A DNA stretch of 17,161 nt, taken from JAAFJT01 sp043744275 (GTDB taxonomy: Bacteria > Bacteroidota > Bacteroidia > Chitinophagales > Saprospiraceae). Position numbers and translations under genes: made by a program. How positions within the stretch are numbered: the first letter of the stretch is position 1; each line of letters begins with the position of its first letter. Below the pieces are notes generated by a model. It was not told where the DNA came from. It did no database searches and saw only the letters and a list, made by a program, of their open reading frames with translations. Below are positions 1 through 8,127 of this stretch, piece after piece. The DNA lies in assembly GCA_043744275.1 (NCBI GenBank), contig JAYTUY010000198.1, positions 1-17,161 on the forward strand, in the 5' to 3' direction.

Positions 1-16
1 TACACTTAGACCCCAA

Positions 17-24
17 TAGTTTTG
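17..24 (+). promoter_or_regulatory. putative Bacteroidota -7 promoter box
   Basis: TAGTTTTG matches the Bacteroidota primary-sigma -7 consensus TAnnTTTG. It lies about 80 bases before the lipoprotein start at 104. The matching -33 TTTG would lie at or beyond the window edge, so it cannot be confirmed. Confidence 0.35.
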
Positions 25-103
25 TCCTGTTTCATTCTTTATTCAACAATTTTTAAACCATAGTAGCTTTTTTCCTAATTTAACAATGTCAAGTTAAATC
101 AAA

Positions 104-553
104 ATGAAAGTCATTAACTACATCATTATCTCTACCATTTTTTTAGGAAGTTGCCAAAACAAAGACTCTCAACCCGTCCAAAATGTTGTGAAAACGGTAG
201 ATACTTTAAAGGTCATCCCTACAAAAATCTATGACCGACCAACCCTTATTTTCACGAGTACGATTGACACAATGGAAATTCCACGTTCTATCGTATCTTA
301 TGCGTATGGCACATTGGTTGAAAAAATTGACACAACAGTGACTGGTGATTTTCAATTATTAAAACCTGTTGAAATGAAGCAAATGAAAATGCCTAAATCG
401 TACATTGTGGCGGGCAAGGCATTTTGGGCAGGTTTGCAAGTGGTTATAGCTATTGATTCAACCGCAAAAGGTTACGTCGTCAAAAGGCAATATCAAGATG
501 AAGGCGGCTCGGGGAAGGAAGCCTTTGAAGTGGTAAAGACTTTTCCAAAATAG
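104..553 (+). CDS. small predicted lipoprotein, function unknown
   Basis: This encodes a 149-residue protein with an ATG start. Residues 1-17 form a short signal peptide, with a hydrophobic stretch (IIISTIFL) followed by the lipobox LGSC, so Cys17 would be lipidated and the protein anchored in an envelope membrane. The mature part is polar, rich in Thr, Val and Lys, and looks like a small beta-rich domain (alternating hydrophobic segments around residues 48-110). I recognise no catalytic motif or named family. A -7-like promoter box lies upstream, and a strong inverted repeat that can serve as a terminator begins just after the stop codon. The next gene is convergent, so this gene is probably transcribed alone. 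That it is a real lipoprotein gene is well supported by the signal and lipobox; its role is unknown. Confidence 0.75.
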   Translation: MKVINYIIISTIFLGSCQNKDSQPVQNVVKTVDTLKVIPTKIYDRPTLIFTSTIDTMEIPRSIVSYAYGTLVEKIDTTVTGDFQLLKPVEMKQMKMPKSYIVAGKAFWAGLQVVIAIDSTAKGYVVKRQYQDEGGSGKEAFEVVKTFPK

Positions 554-555
554 TT

Positions 556-630
556 TTTTTTGTCATTCAGCAAGAATCTCTTTTTATCTTCAAGAATGCA
601 CAAAAGAGATTCCTGCTGAATGACAAAAAA
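556..630. terminator. 29-bp inverted repeat, bidirectional terminator between convergent genes
   Basis: Arms 556-584 and 602-630 are complementary over 29 bases with one mismatch, around a 17-base loop. The outer ends are T6 and A6, so the hairpin has a terminal U-tract in both directions. It sits between the lipoprotein stop (553) and the hexosaminidase stop (638), the expected place for a shared terminator. The arm begins TTTTTTGTCATTCAG, a 15-mer that recurs at 14918, so this is also a member of a dispersed intergenic repeat. Confidence 0.75.
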
Positions 631-637
631 GCCATAC

Positions 638-3040
638 TTATTCCACAATAATCTCATCAGCGAACAACCAAGCCGCTTGTCCTTCACCAGGATGACCTTT
701 AGGGCATTTACCTATATTTTTAGCGAACACTTTCAGGTAGCGTTTCGGTTTAGTATATTCCGAAAATTGCAACTTAGCTTCTCTGATATATGTTTTATCG
801 CCTCTGCTGTGGGCAAAATCAGCGCGATTAATATCCAACCATTCTTTTCCATCATTCGATACGCTCACAATCACATAATCAGGTATAAAAACCCACGACG
901 ATGGGCGATTTAAGAAGTTAACCAATACTCTTGAAAACGAGCGCGGTTCTCCAAAATCAAATGTTGCTTCCATATCATTCCCATTAAAACCTGTCCATTG
1001 AGCATAATTTTTTTCAACACCTTTTATGCCATTTGTCAAGCCAAAATCGCCTGATTCGTAGGTGTTTTTAGGTTTATTGGCTAAAGAATAGGTCATGCCG
1101 AAAGCAGAATTGATATAAAAAGTCTCCGATGTCGGTTTGCCCATCATCTTTGAGCCGCTTTGAAATACAGCAGATTTAACAGTGGTGGTGGTTGTAATGT
1201 CAAACGGTTTTGAATATAAATTGGACGTTGATTTAGGCGTTGTGCCATCGGTTGTATATCTAATTTCAGCATTTTCGTAAGCAGAATTAAGCATGACTGT
1301 CGCTTTACCCCCCTCAGTAGCCAAGTCTTTTGCGATGGCTTTTGGATTATTGCCATAAGATTTAGGGATATTACTTTTAATAATCGAGGCTTTTTTTTCA
1401 TTTTCCAATCCCAATTTAACATCATAAAGCCTTGTCGAATAATTCACTTTCAAAGCATCCAATCTTTTTAAATGAGTCGATAAACGATTTATAAAATCGC
1501 TATAATTCCGACTGCCTTTCGCCGACCAAACCACTTCAGCTAAAGCAATGGCGCGTGGATATACCATATATTCGATGTGATTTGGCGTTTTCATATACTC
1601 TGTCCAGACATTCCCTTGAGCACCGAGTATGTGTTTGGCTTGTTCAGCATTCAGAACTTCAGGAATGGGTTCGTAAGAATACACCTTTTCCAACGTTATC
1701 AAACCGCCAATTCCCAATGGTTCAGTTTCAGGATCGGCTTGATAATAATCGAAATAGCAATACGAACCAGGAGTCATCACTACATCATGATTTTGTTGAG
1801 CCGCAGCAATGCCCCCCTCAGTACCACGCCAACTCATGACCGTAGCGTTGGCTGCGAGACCACCTTCAAGGATTTCATCCCAACCAATTATCTTTCGCCC
1901 TTTAGAATTAACAAATTTTTCAATCCGATTGATAAAATAGCTTTGTAATTCATGTTCATCTTTCAACTTTTCCTTTTTAATCAACTCTTGACAGAAGGCA
2001 CTTTTTTTCCATGCTTCTTTCGGACATTCATCGCCACCAATATGAATATATTTTGAAGGAAATAAATCCATCACTTCCGTCAAAACATCTTGTAGGAAAT
2101 CAAAAGTCTTATCTGTTGGGCAGAAAACATCTTCAAAAACGCCCCAAGTTTTAGCTACTTCATAGGTTTTAGTCGGGTCGCAGGAGAGTTCAGGATAAGC
2201 AGCTAAGGCAGCGAGAGCATGACCGGGCATTTCAATTTCAGGAATAATGGTCACGAAACGCTCTTGTGCATATGCTATCACGTCTTTGATTTGCTCTTGC
2301 GTATAAAATCCGCCGTGCGGTTTGCCATCATATTTATTTGGCATTTCATATTTATTACCAACGAGCGTTTCTGTTCTGATAGACCCAATTTGAGTCAATC
2401 TGGGGTATTTTTTAATTTCAATCCGCCAGCCTTGATCATCGGTGAGATGCCAATGAAAAGTATTCATTTTATGCAAAGCCAATAAATCAATGTATCTTTT
2501 AACAAAACTAACGGGTTGAAAATGCCGACTCACATCTAAATGCAAGCCGCGATAGCCAAAACGAGGTTTATCCTCTACCTCCGCACAAGGGATTTTCCAA
2601 GCCGCTTTTTTTCTCAAAGGCGTCGTAGAATATATATCGCTCGGCATTAATTGCAAAAGAGATTGAACCGCATAAAACATGCCCTGCCCTGTATTGGCTC
2701 TAATATTAATTTGATTAGGCGTCACGCTGAGGCGATACCCCTCAGTATTCAAAGCAGAATCATCCGTTTTGAGGAAAAAGATGACGTTATTATTGGTTTT
2801 AGTATTATTCAAGTCATTGATTTGAAGGATAGTTCCGTCAATTTTCAATTTATCGGTCAATGCTTTCGCCGCTATGCGAGCTTCGGCATTTTCCACATAA
2901 ATCACCGTTTTATTGGTCAAATTAAAACTGCCTGCTACCGCAACCGCTTTCAAAGGCTTGGGCACAATATTCAACTGAGCAGAGACATTTATGAGCTTTA
3001 TAAAAAGGACAGCATAAACAGTCAAAATCGTTTTATTCAT
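638..3040 (-). CDS. secreted GH20 beta-N-acetylhexosaminidase with C-terminal accessory domains
   Basis: This 800-residue protein should release terminal N-acetylhexosamine from chitin-like or glycoprotein glycans outside the cytoplasm. An N-terminal signal peptide (about residues 1-21, ending VSA-Q) precedes a GH20b domain (about 24-155). The GH20 TIM barrel (about 160-510) contains HWHLTDDQGW (196-205) and the signature HIGGDECP with the catalytic Asp337-Glu338 pair of substrate-assisted catalysis. Residues of about 570-650 look like a chitobiase C-terminal domain (AEIRYTTDGTTP), and the last 150 like an F5/8 type C (discoidin) carbohydrate-binding module. The length is normal for multidomain Bacteroidota hexosaminidases. 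It stands alone on the minus strand with no SusC/SusD pair visible, so no polysaccharide-utilisation locus is seen here. The gene carries three copies of the TACTGAGGGG decamer, each read as Thr-Glu-Gly. Confidence 0.95.
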   Translation of the reverse strand: MNKTILTVYAVLFIKLINVSAQLNIVPKPLKAVAVAGSFNLTNKTVIYVENAEARIAAKALTDKLKIDGTILQINDLNNTKTNNNVIFFLKTDDSALNTEGYRLSVTPNQINIRANTGQGMFYAVQSLLQLMPSDIYSTTPLRKKAAWKIPCAEVEDKPRFGYRGLHLDVSRHFQPVSFVKRYIDLLALHKMNTFHWHLTDDQGWRIEIKKYPRLTQIGSIRTETLVGNKYEMPNKYDGKPHGGFYTQEQIKDVIAYAQERFVTIIPEIEMPGHALAALAAYPELSCDPTKTYEVAKTWGVFEDVFCPTDKTFDFLQDVLTEVMDLFPSKYIHIGGDECPKEAWKKSAFCQELIKKEKLKDEHELQSYFINRIEKFVNSKGRKIIGWDEILEGGLAANATVMSWRGTEGGIAAAQQNHDVVMTPGSYCYFDYYQADPETEPLGIGGLITLEKVYSYEPIPEVLNAEQAKHILGAQGNVWTEYMKTPNHIEYMVYPRAIALAEVVWSAKGSRNYSDFINRLSTHLKRLDALKVNYSTRLYDVKLGLENEKKASIIKSNIPKSYGNNPKAIAKDLATEGGKATVMLNSAYENAEIRYTTDGTTPKSTSNLYSKPFDITTTTTVKSAVFQSGSKMMGKPTSETFYINSAFGMTYSLANKPKNTYESGDFGLTNGIKGVEKNYAQWTGFNGNDMEATFDFGEPRSFSRVLVNFLNRPSSWVFIPDYVIVSVSNDGKEWLDINRADFAHSRGDKTYIREAKLQFSEYTKPKRYLKVFAKNIGKCPKGHPGEGQAAWLFADEIIVE
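1310..1319 (-). repeat. TACTGAGGGG decamer, copy 1
   Basis: Exact decamer on the minus strand, with the G-run extended to six. It is inside the hexosaminidase gene and is read as Thr-Glu-Gly in the coding frame. Confidence 0.9.
1814..1823 (-). repeat. TACTGAGGGG decamer, copy 2
   Basis: Exact decamer on the minus strand, with six Gs. It is inside the hexosaminidase catalytic domain, read as Thr-Glu-Gly (within WRGTEGG). Confidence 0.9.
2738..2747 (-). repeat. TACTGAGGGG decamer, copy 3
   Basis: Exact decamer on the minus strand with flanks AA and TAT (AATACTGAGGGGTAT). It is inside the hexosaminidase gene, read as Asn-Thr-Glu-Gly-Tyr. Confidence 0.9.
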
Positions 3041-3180
3041 AGAAATGTTTTTTTATTAAATGAGGATAAAAGATGTCATTCTAAAGGAAACCTAAATTTA
3101 TAAAAGGTCTTTGAATATTTGGTTATTTATTACAAAATGACAAGAAAATTAATGAGATTGATGAATATAGAAGGGTGAAA
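3041..3180. other. intergenic stretch between two minus-strand genes
   Basis: AT-rich, 140 bases. It contains TGTCATTC at 3074-3081, a possible fragment of the dispersed GTCATTCAG repeat seen at 562 and 14923. I see no clear TAnnTTTG box for the hexosaminidase and no convincing terminator for the glycosyltransferase operon. Confidence 0.4.
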
Positions 3181-4386
3181 TTATTCAGTGGTTTTAAAAT
3201 CATCTAATTGCCTGTAAATACTGAGGGGGGTAAATTTTAAAGCATTTTCTAAGGCTTTTGCTTGTAAAATTGACAATTCGTTGCGATTATTGAATAAATG
3301 TTTTAAGATTTCTAAAACATCATCATAATTATTGAAAGTTAAAACAGAGGATTTGAGCTGGGCATCACAAGGATATTCAGCAGGTAAAATCCCTGGCTTT
3401 GCCGCCTTTATCATTGTGAAAATAATGCCTGTCTCTTTAGTTTTTCCATAAACGCTGTTTGCTCCTTGTTGCAAGTGCATATTGCCTAAAATTATATCCG
3501 CTTTTGAAAGGTTATCATCAAAATCTTCCATTGATATAAAGGACTCATAAGCATGAATTTTATGACCCTTCAAAATATACTTATCCGCTTTTTCTTTTAT
3601 CGCTTGACCATTCTCCGCTTTATTGATGCCGCCAAGAAAATCCCATTCGATATGCGTTTTTAAAAACGGCTCTGATTCACCATCCAGCAGTTTAAAAATA
3701 GCGTCATAATCGCGGCGTGCTTCAGAAAGGAATCCTGGAATACAGACTCGTAGGCGAGCATTCGTAGGCGTTTTATGGATTTTTTTATCATCAAAAACAG
3801 AGAAAGGGATAATCGCTACATGCTCAGAACCGACATATTGAGCCAATAAATCGCCCATCGATTGAGTCATTGTGACAAAATGTCCTTTGGAATTGATGAC
3901 TTTTGAAATGATTGATTGATTGATGAGAGTATAATAAAAATATACTTTCAGTCGATATGTGAAGTCTTTAAATGAGGTCAGTTTAAAAAAAATGTTCTTG
4001 ATTTTATCATTCAAACTTTGTTGAAACCAAAAATCAAGATTGTGGACAACATAGTCAATGGGGCAATTAAATTCAATTTTATTAAACGCCTGCATCATCA
4101 TATAAGGCTCACGGGCATACGCTTCGAGCGTGACGACAATGATTTTATCAAAGTTTTGGATGCGTTGGAAGAACTCATCATACCCCTCAGTATTTCGCTT
4201 AATTATGAGGCTCACTTGACGATTCTTGCTTGAATCATTTGCAATAAGATGTTGCAAATGCTGTTGACCTTTTTCATTCGTAAAAATGACCACTTCATTT
4301 TCAGGAACAGCCGTAAAAACTTGCGCAATGCTTTCTACATATGGATAATGACCATGAGGAGCGATTTCGAGGATGGCTATTTTCAT
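3181..4386 (-). CDS. GT-B-like glycosyltransferase family protein
   Basis: This 401-residue cytoplasmic protein begins MKIAILEIAPHGHYPYVESI, the Rossmann beta-strand plus Gly/His loop seen at the N-terminus of GT-B glycosyltransferases. A second half starts near residue 213 with RVCIPGFLSEARRDYD, resembling the acceptor-to-donor domain transition (PG...RRDY) of family-4-like enzymes. The region near 290-335 (ADIILGNMHL, YGKTKETGI) could supply the nucleotide-sugar contacts, but I see no canonical EX7E motif. It is therefore a probable sugar transferase with donor and acceptor unknown. It is the last gene of a tight three-gene operon, 9 bases after the FkbM gene, and the flippase at 6134 is divergent, so a role in a cell-surface or exported glycan is inferred. 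Two decamer copies lie in this gene. Confidence 0.7.
   Translation of the reverse strand: MKIAILEIAPHGHYPYVESIAQVFTAVPENEVVIFTNEKGQQHLQHLIANDSSKNRQVSLIIKRNTEGYDEFFQRIQNFDKIIVVTLEAYAREPYMMMQAFNKIEFNCPIDYVVHNLDFWFQQSLNDKIKNIFFKLTSFKDFTYRLKVYFYYTLINQSIISKVINSKGHFVTMTQSMGDLLAQYVGSEHVAIIPFSVFDDKKIHKTPTNARLRVCIPGFLSEARRDYDAIFKLLDGESEPFLKTHIEWDFLGGINKAENGQAIKEKADKYILKGHKIHAYESFISMEDFDDNLSKADIILGNMHLQQGANSVYGKTKETGIIFTMIKAAKPGILPAEYPCDAQLKSSVLTFNNYDDVLEILKHLFNNRNELSILQAKALENALKFTPLSIYRQLDDFKTTE
3219..3228 (+). repeat. TACTGAGGGG decamer, copy 4
   Basis: Exact decamer on the plus strand with six Gs. It lies antisense at the 3' end of the glycosyltransferase gene, where the coding strand reads Pro-Leu-Ser-Ile, a different frame and orientation from the Thr-Glu-Gly copies. 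Confidence 0.9.
4183..4192 (-). repeat. TACTGAGGGG decamer, copy 5
   Basis: Exact decamer on the minus strand in the context AATACTGAGGGGTAT, identical over 15 bases to copy 3. It is read as Asn-Thr-Glu-Gly-Tyr (residues 65-69) in the glycosyltransferase, an unrelated protein. Confidence 0.9.
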
Positions 4387-4395
4387 GAAAAAGTA

Positions 4396-5205
4396 TTATT
4401 GAAAAGCCTGATTGACGTAAATAGAATCCCAATCCATGAGCTTATTTCTATCTCTAAATCCTGGATAAATATTGTATAATTCAAAATTATGCTCTCTTAA
4501 AAAGGCATCAATTTCATAGTATGTCGGTCCATTTTTAAACCCTTGATGATTATTTATTTCAAGCACAATGATTTTAGTACGAGGCAAAACTGTTGTAGCT
4601 CCTTTCAAAACTTCTAATTCAAAACCTTGAACATCTAATTTTAAGACTTCAACAATTGTATCTTTTGATGCTTCAATATCCAATGTTGTTATTTGAATTT
4701 CTTCTGTATTTTGAAGTTTTAAGGCAGTTTTATAAGTATTTTCATCCAAATCGTCTGTATTGAGTTCTAAAAGAGAAGAAGCAGTCACACGTTGAGCGAT
4801 GTTAATCACTGATGTTCCGACAGTGCTACCAACAGCTTTATTAATCAATTTCCAATTCTCAGTTCTATCAAGCGATTGTTCAATGGCTTTAAAATTAGAT
4901 TTGATTGGTTCAAAAACATATATCGGCAGATGAGGATAATGTTTAGAAAATATACGGGCTGTTGTGGCTTGCCCACCGCCGACATCTAATATAATGGATT
5001 GAGACTTTGAAGAAGTATTTTTCAAATTTTGAGCCGTTGAAATGGCAATTTCAATATGTTCATAAGCAAAAGCGAAAGCAGATTCGGCTTTTATTTCATT
5101 TTTCAAAGGACCATTCACCAAATAGTAAATATTGTGGCGGCTCAGTTTCAAAAACCAAGCAACTATATTCAAAATCGGTTTGATTATATAAGATAGAAAT
5201 TTCAC
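4396..5205 (-). CDS. FkbM family SAM-dependent methyltransferase
   Basis: This 269-residue protein probably O-methylates a sugar or lipid-linked glycan. After about 65 N-terminal residues it has a class I SAM-binding motif (IILDVGGG, residues 71-78), the acidic motif II residue (VFEP, Glu99), then KAVGS and the FkbM-typical C-terminal run KLDVQGFELEVLKGA and VLEIN. The start codon is GTG at 5203-5205; no in-frame ATG lies near it, and the upstream gene ends only 10 bases before. It is the middle gene of the three-gene operon and is followed 9 bases later by the glycosyltransferase, which supports a substrate in the same glycan. The family call is firm; the methyl acceptor is unknown. Confidence 0.88.
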   Translation of the reverse strand: MKFLSYIIKPILNIVAWFLKLSRHNIYYLVNGPLKNEIKAESAFAFAYEHIEIAISTAQNLKNTSSKSQSIILDVGGGQATTARIFSKHYPHLPIYVFEPIKSNFKAIEQSLDRTENWKLINKAVGSTVGTSVINIAQRVTASSLLELNTDDLDENTYKTALKLQNTEEIQITTLDIEASKDTIVEVLKLDVQGFELEVLKGATTVLPRTKIIVLEINNHQGFKNGPTYYEIDAFLREHNFELYNIYPGFRDRNKLMDWDSIYVNQAFQ

Positions 5206-5215
5206 AAGAGTAGTT

Positions 5216-5875
5216 TTACTTAGGTGTTATACGGATAATATCGTCTTTGACTTCAATAGAAATGGAGTCATTATACATTTTAATTTGCTTAACCAATTCT
5301 TCAAAAGGTGGATAGTCTTCTTCGCCACTGAAAAACAAGCGGGCATCATCAATGAAAATAACGTGCTTTTTGCTGTGATTAAAAATAGTATTCAATTCTG
5401 CTGAAATAGGTGTATTTAAGTCAGCTTTTGCAGTGATACCACCTGAAAAATGACCATCAAGCCAAAAAAAACAGATAGTGTTTTTAGGTATTGTATTGAG
5501 AATTTCACCGAGTTTTACGCCACTATCTCCTTGCCATGTATTGATATGAGCATAAGGTTTAAAAACCTCTTTAGCCCTTAGTGCTAACTTTTCATCTAAT
5601 TCAATAGTATCTATTTTTTCAAAATTATCTTTAACAGCCATCGTTGTATCGCCCATAAAAGTACCTGTTTCAATAAAATGGGTCGCATTAAATTTATTGG
5701 CGTATTCAATCATAGCAGCTCGTTTCACGATAGCAGGAGCAGGAAATGGCTTACCTGCTTTTTCCCAATCTTCTACGGTCATTGAGTTATGCATTTTTTT
5801 ATGTTGATTACGCATTTCATATGCATAAACCCAATTTTCAGGTAAAATTCTTTTTACTATTTTAGGAAGACCCAT
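5216..5875 (-). CDS. methyltransferase-like protein of a glycan cluster
   Basis: This 219-residue protein has the layout of a class I SAM-dependent methyltransferase. FIETGTFMGDTT (residues 68-78) replaces the usual glycine-rich motif I, IDTIELDE (88-95) supplies the acidic residue of motif II, WQGDSG (114-119) follows, then FFWLDGHFSGG (137-146) and FIDDAR (174-179). Related proteins are often annotated as hypothetical or class I methyltransferases in polysaccharide gene clusters; the acceptor is unknown. It starts with ATG and is the first gene of the operon, about 50 bases downstream of a good Bacteroidota promoter. The weak motif I means enzymatic activity is inferred, not demonstrated. 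Confidence 0.7.
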   Translation of the reverse strand: MGLPKIVKRILPENWVYAYEMRNQHKKMHNSMTVEDWEKAGKPFPAPAIVKRAAMIEYANKFNATHFIETGTFMGDTTMAVKDNFEKIDTIELDEKLALRAKEVFKPYAHINTWQGDSGVKLGEILNTIPKNTICFFWLDGHFSGGITAKADLNTPISAELNTIFNHSKKHVIFIDDARLFFSGEEDYPPFEELVKQIKMYNDSISIEVKDDIIRITPK

Positions 5876-5925
5876 ATTTGAGTTTTATTTATTATAAAAA
5901 ACATGGCGAACGCTTTAAAACGCCG

Positions 5926-5960
5926 CAAATATAATTCAATATTTTTTAATTCAATGCAAA
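5926..5960 (-). promoter_or_regulatory. putative promoter of the three-gene glycan operon
   Basis: Read on the minus strand, TTTG (5957-5960) and TATATTTG (5926-5933) are separated by 23 bases, which fits the Bacteroidota -33/-7 consensus TTTG and TAnnTTTG, towards the long end of spacing. The -7 box is about 50 bases from the ATG at 5875. Confidence 0.5.
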
Positions 5961-5967
5961 AGAGCAC

Positions 5968-5977
5968 CCCCTCAGTA
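5968..5977 (-). repeat. TACTGAGGGG decamer, copy 6
   Basis: Exact decamer on the minus strand with five Gs, in the divergent intergenic region between the glycan operon and the flippase, immediately upstream of the putative minus-strand promoter. Confidence 0.9.
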
Positions 5978-6133
5978 TTTCGGACTTGTGATGTCGGATT
6001 TCGGATGTTGTTTTAAACTTTTCAAGTGATAATTCGTAAAGTTTTAGGACTTTTGCATTTTTAAGGCAAGTTTTCAAGGTGAATGGAAAGAGATATTACG
6101 GTAAAATGTTCAGAAAGTTTAAAATAAAGAATA

Positions 6134-7627
6134 GTGGGAATCATCAAGCGGCAAAGTATTAAGAACAGTATTGTCAATTATGTAGGGGTACTGATTGGAG
6201 CGATGAGCGTCATTTTTATTTATCCTCAGATTGATGAAAATGACTTGGGGATGATTCAGTTTACCATGAATACGGCTATACTGTTTGCTCCGTTGGCAGG
6301 TTTTGCCTTGAGCCTTACTGCTATTCAGTTTTATACGGATTTCCATACCGATGAAAAAGAAAATACAGGGTATTTATTCCTTTTATCCGCTTCTACCTTA
6401 GTTTTTAATGTCATTTTTATATCTATTATTTATGCATTTCGATACGTGGTGTCACCTTTTTTTGGAAATGATGCTATTAAATTTTTGAATGCTCTGCCTT
6501 ATATCCTCGCCTTCACGGTTATCATTTCACTTGCCAATTTATTCAATGCTTATACAGCTCTTTTTAATAGGGTAGTAGTGCCTTCAATTTTACAGAATCT
6601 GTTGATAAAAATTGCCCTACCGATTCTCGTATTGTTATTTGCTTTTGGCTATATTTCCTTTGCTGATGTGTATAAAGGCATGACTTTCATGCTTTTATGT
6701 ATGCTTTTGGGCATGATTGGGTACATCGGATATTTAGGTCAATTGAAACTCAGACCTAATTTTGATGTCTTAAAAATACCCTTATTGAAGCGGATGGTCA
6801 GCTATTCAGCCTTCAATATTATCGTTAGTTTTGGAGGATTATTGGCGCAGCGGGTGGATTTATTATTGATAGTGCCGATGACTCAACAGTTTGGCAACGC
6901 AGCAGTTTTTGGCTTTGGTTTTTTTATATCGGAAGCGATTGATGTGCCTCGAAAAGCCCTTTCGAGTATCGCTTCTCCGATGATTTCAACATCTTTGAAG
7001 AAAAACGATATTTCTCATGTCAATGAAATATATCGAAAAAGTGCTTTGCTTCAACTGATTGCTGGCGTGTTTTTATTGGCGGGTGTATGGGCTTGTGCGG
7101 ATTCTTTATTTGATTTGATGCCTAAAAATGGAGACGTGTATCGAGCTGGTAAAAACATCATTTTAATTTTGGGCGTTGCTCGATTGGTGGATATGGCGAC
7201 GGGCATTAATGCTGAAATCATCACCTATTCGCAATATTATCGCTTCAATTTTATTTCCCTTTTGACAATGGCAGTGATGAATGTATCACTCAATTTATTG
7301 CTGATTCCGAGATTCGGGATAGAAGGTTCAGCTTACGCTACTTTGATTTCAATCATAGTCGTCAACTTTTGGCGGATGTTATTTATTTATCAAAAAATGA
7401 CGATTCATCCTATGACTATTAAGATGCTTTGGGTCGTTTTGATAGGTATAGTCGCTTGGTTGGCGGCTGATAGTACCCCCTCAGTATCTATGCCTATTTT
7501 GAACATAATTTTAAAAGGGAGTGTTGTTACAATCGTTTACGCTATTGGAATTTTGTATTTTAAAATATCGGAAGATGTCACTTCCATTTTTAAAATAGTA
7601 AAGAAATTATTGAAAATAGAGCGATGA
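6134..7627 (+). CDS. Wzx-like polysaccharide flippase (MOP superfamily)
   Basis: This 497-residue integral membrane protein has about a dozen or more hydrophobic segments along its whole length, the usual size and layout of Wzx/RfbX-type lipid-linked oligosaccharide translocases. The N-terminus MGIIKRQSIKNSIVNYVGV is typical of the Bacteroidota polysaccharide-biosynthesis branch, and the segment near residues 285-300 plus GSAYATLIS near 405 fits the family. The start is GTG at 6134, because an in-frame stop at 6125-6127 excludes upstream starts. It would move a lipid-linked glycan across the inner membrane. The divergent operon with a glycosyltransferase and two methyltransferases is the likely source of that glycan, although no polymerase, initiating transferase or nucleotide-sugar enzymes are present, so most of the pathway must lie elsewhere. 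Confidence 0.88.
   Translation: MGIIKRQSIKNSIVNYVGVLIGAMSVIFIYPQIDENDLGMIQFTMNTAILFAPLAGFALSLTAIQFYTDFHTDEKENTGYLFLLSASTLVFNVIFISIIYAFRYVVSPFFGNDAIKFLNALPYILAFTVIISLANLFNAYTALFNRVVVPSILQNLLIKIALPILVLLFAFGYISFADVYKGMTFMLLCMLLGMIGYIGYLGQLKLRPNFDVLKIPLLKRMVSYSAFNIIVSFGGLLAQRVDLLLIVPMTQQFGNAAVFGFGFFISEAIDVPRKALSSIASPMISTSLKKNDISHVNEIYRKSALLQLIAGVFLLAGVWACADSLFDLMPKNGDVYRAGKNIILILGVARLVDMATGINAEIITYSQYYRFNFISLLTMAVMNVSLNLLLIPRFGIEGSAYATLISIIVVNFWRMLFIYQKMTIHPMTIKMLWVVLIGIVAWLAADSTPSVSMPILNIILKGSVVTIVYAIGILYFKISEDVTSIFKIVKKLLKIER
7477..7486 (-). repeat. TACTGAGGGG decamer, copy 7
   Basis: Exact decamer on the minus strand with five Gs. It lies antisense within the flippase gene, where the coding strand reads Pro-Ser-Val in a loop between membrane segments. 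Confidence 0.9.
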
Positions 7628-7640
7628 AAACAAATTTGAT

Positions 7641-7648
7641 TAATTTTG
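7641..7648 (+). promoter_or_regulatory. possible -7 box before the divIC/ftsB-like gene
   Basis: TAATTTTG matches TAnnTTTG about 53 bases before the ATG at 7701. No TTTG is seen at the right spacing upstream, and such matches are frequent in AT-rich DNA, so the gene could equally be read through from the flippase 73 bases upstream. Confidence 0.25.
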
Positions 7649-7685
7649 TAATAGAATTTATCGTTTATCATTCATAACTCATCAT

Positions 7686-7695
7686 TCCCTCAGTT
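7686..7695 (-). repeat. degenerate decamer (AACTGAGGGA)
   Basis: This matches TACTGAGGGG at 8 of 10 positions, with both end bases changed. It lies just before the DivIC/FtsB-like start codon and may be a decayed copy or chance. Confidence 0.3.
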
Positions 7696-7700
7696 TTTCA

Positions 7701-8036
7701 ATGTCAAAAAGTAACGCTCGCACGGTCGTCAATCCATTCAAACCGCTTATCAATCGCTTACCAAAAGGGATAAGGAATCGCTATTATTTGATTTTGATAG
7801 TCTTTGTTTTGTTTATGCTCATATTTGACAAAGCTGATTTTTGGACACAATATAAACTTCAACGGTCTATCAAAAGGCTTGAAAATGATAAAGTTTTTTA
7901 TTTAAATAAACTTAAAGAAGCACAACAAGAGCGGATAGATATGCAAAGCAACCAAGAGAAATTCGCCCGTGAGCATTATTATATGAAGGCGGCTGATGAA
8001 GATGTGTTTGTGATTGAAAAAGAAAATAAAAAATAG
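7701..8036 (+). CDS. septum formation initiator family protein (DivIC/FtsB-like)
   Basis: This 111-residue protein has the bitopic layout of the FtsB/DivIC family: a basic cytoplasmic N-terminus, one membrane span at about residues 28-43 (YYLILIVFVLFMLIF), a periplasmic coiled coil at about 48-85, then the C-terminal motif KFAREHYYMKAADEDVFVI. The last segment, an aromatic or basic 'ARE.Y' followed by 'DVFVI', is characteristic of the family. FtsB-type proteins form the FtsQ-FtsL-FtsB complex that activates septal peptidoglycan synthesis at the divisome. The ATG at 7701 is well placed. Its neighbours, a flippase and sucD, do not inform on its role. FtsB and DivIC cannot be separated from sequence alone here, so I give no symbol. 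Confidence 0.85.
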   Translation: MSKSNARTVVNPFKPLINRLPKGIRNRYYLILIVFVLFMLIFDKADFWTQYKLQRSIKRLENDKVFYLNKLKEAQQERIDMQSNQEKFAREHYYMKAADEDVFVIEKENKK

Positions 8037-8040
8037 AACT

Positions 8041-8075
8041 TTTGATGAAAATATATAGAATCCTATATACTTTTG
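8041..8075 (+). promoter_or_regulatory. putative sucD promoter
   Basis: TTTG (8041-8044) and TACTTTTG (8068-8075) are spaced by 23 bases, fitting the Bacteroidota -33/-7 pattern at the long end of spacing. This would give a leader of roughly 45 bases before the sucD ATG at 8128. Confidence 0.5.
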
Positions 8076-8127
8076 CCGCCAATTGAAAAATCATCATTAA
8101 AAAAAACATTCATTTAATCGGAAAAAT

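Noticed and set aside
1577..1948. A 123-codon plus-strand frame within the hexosaminidase region
   Set aside because: It is a shadow of the GH20 coding strand and has no recognisable protein features.
2651..3103. A 150-codon open frame on the plus strand
   Set aside because: It lies antisense to the N-terminal half of the hexosaminidase gene, whose domains are clear, and it has no family features.
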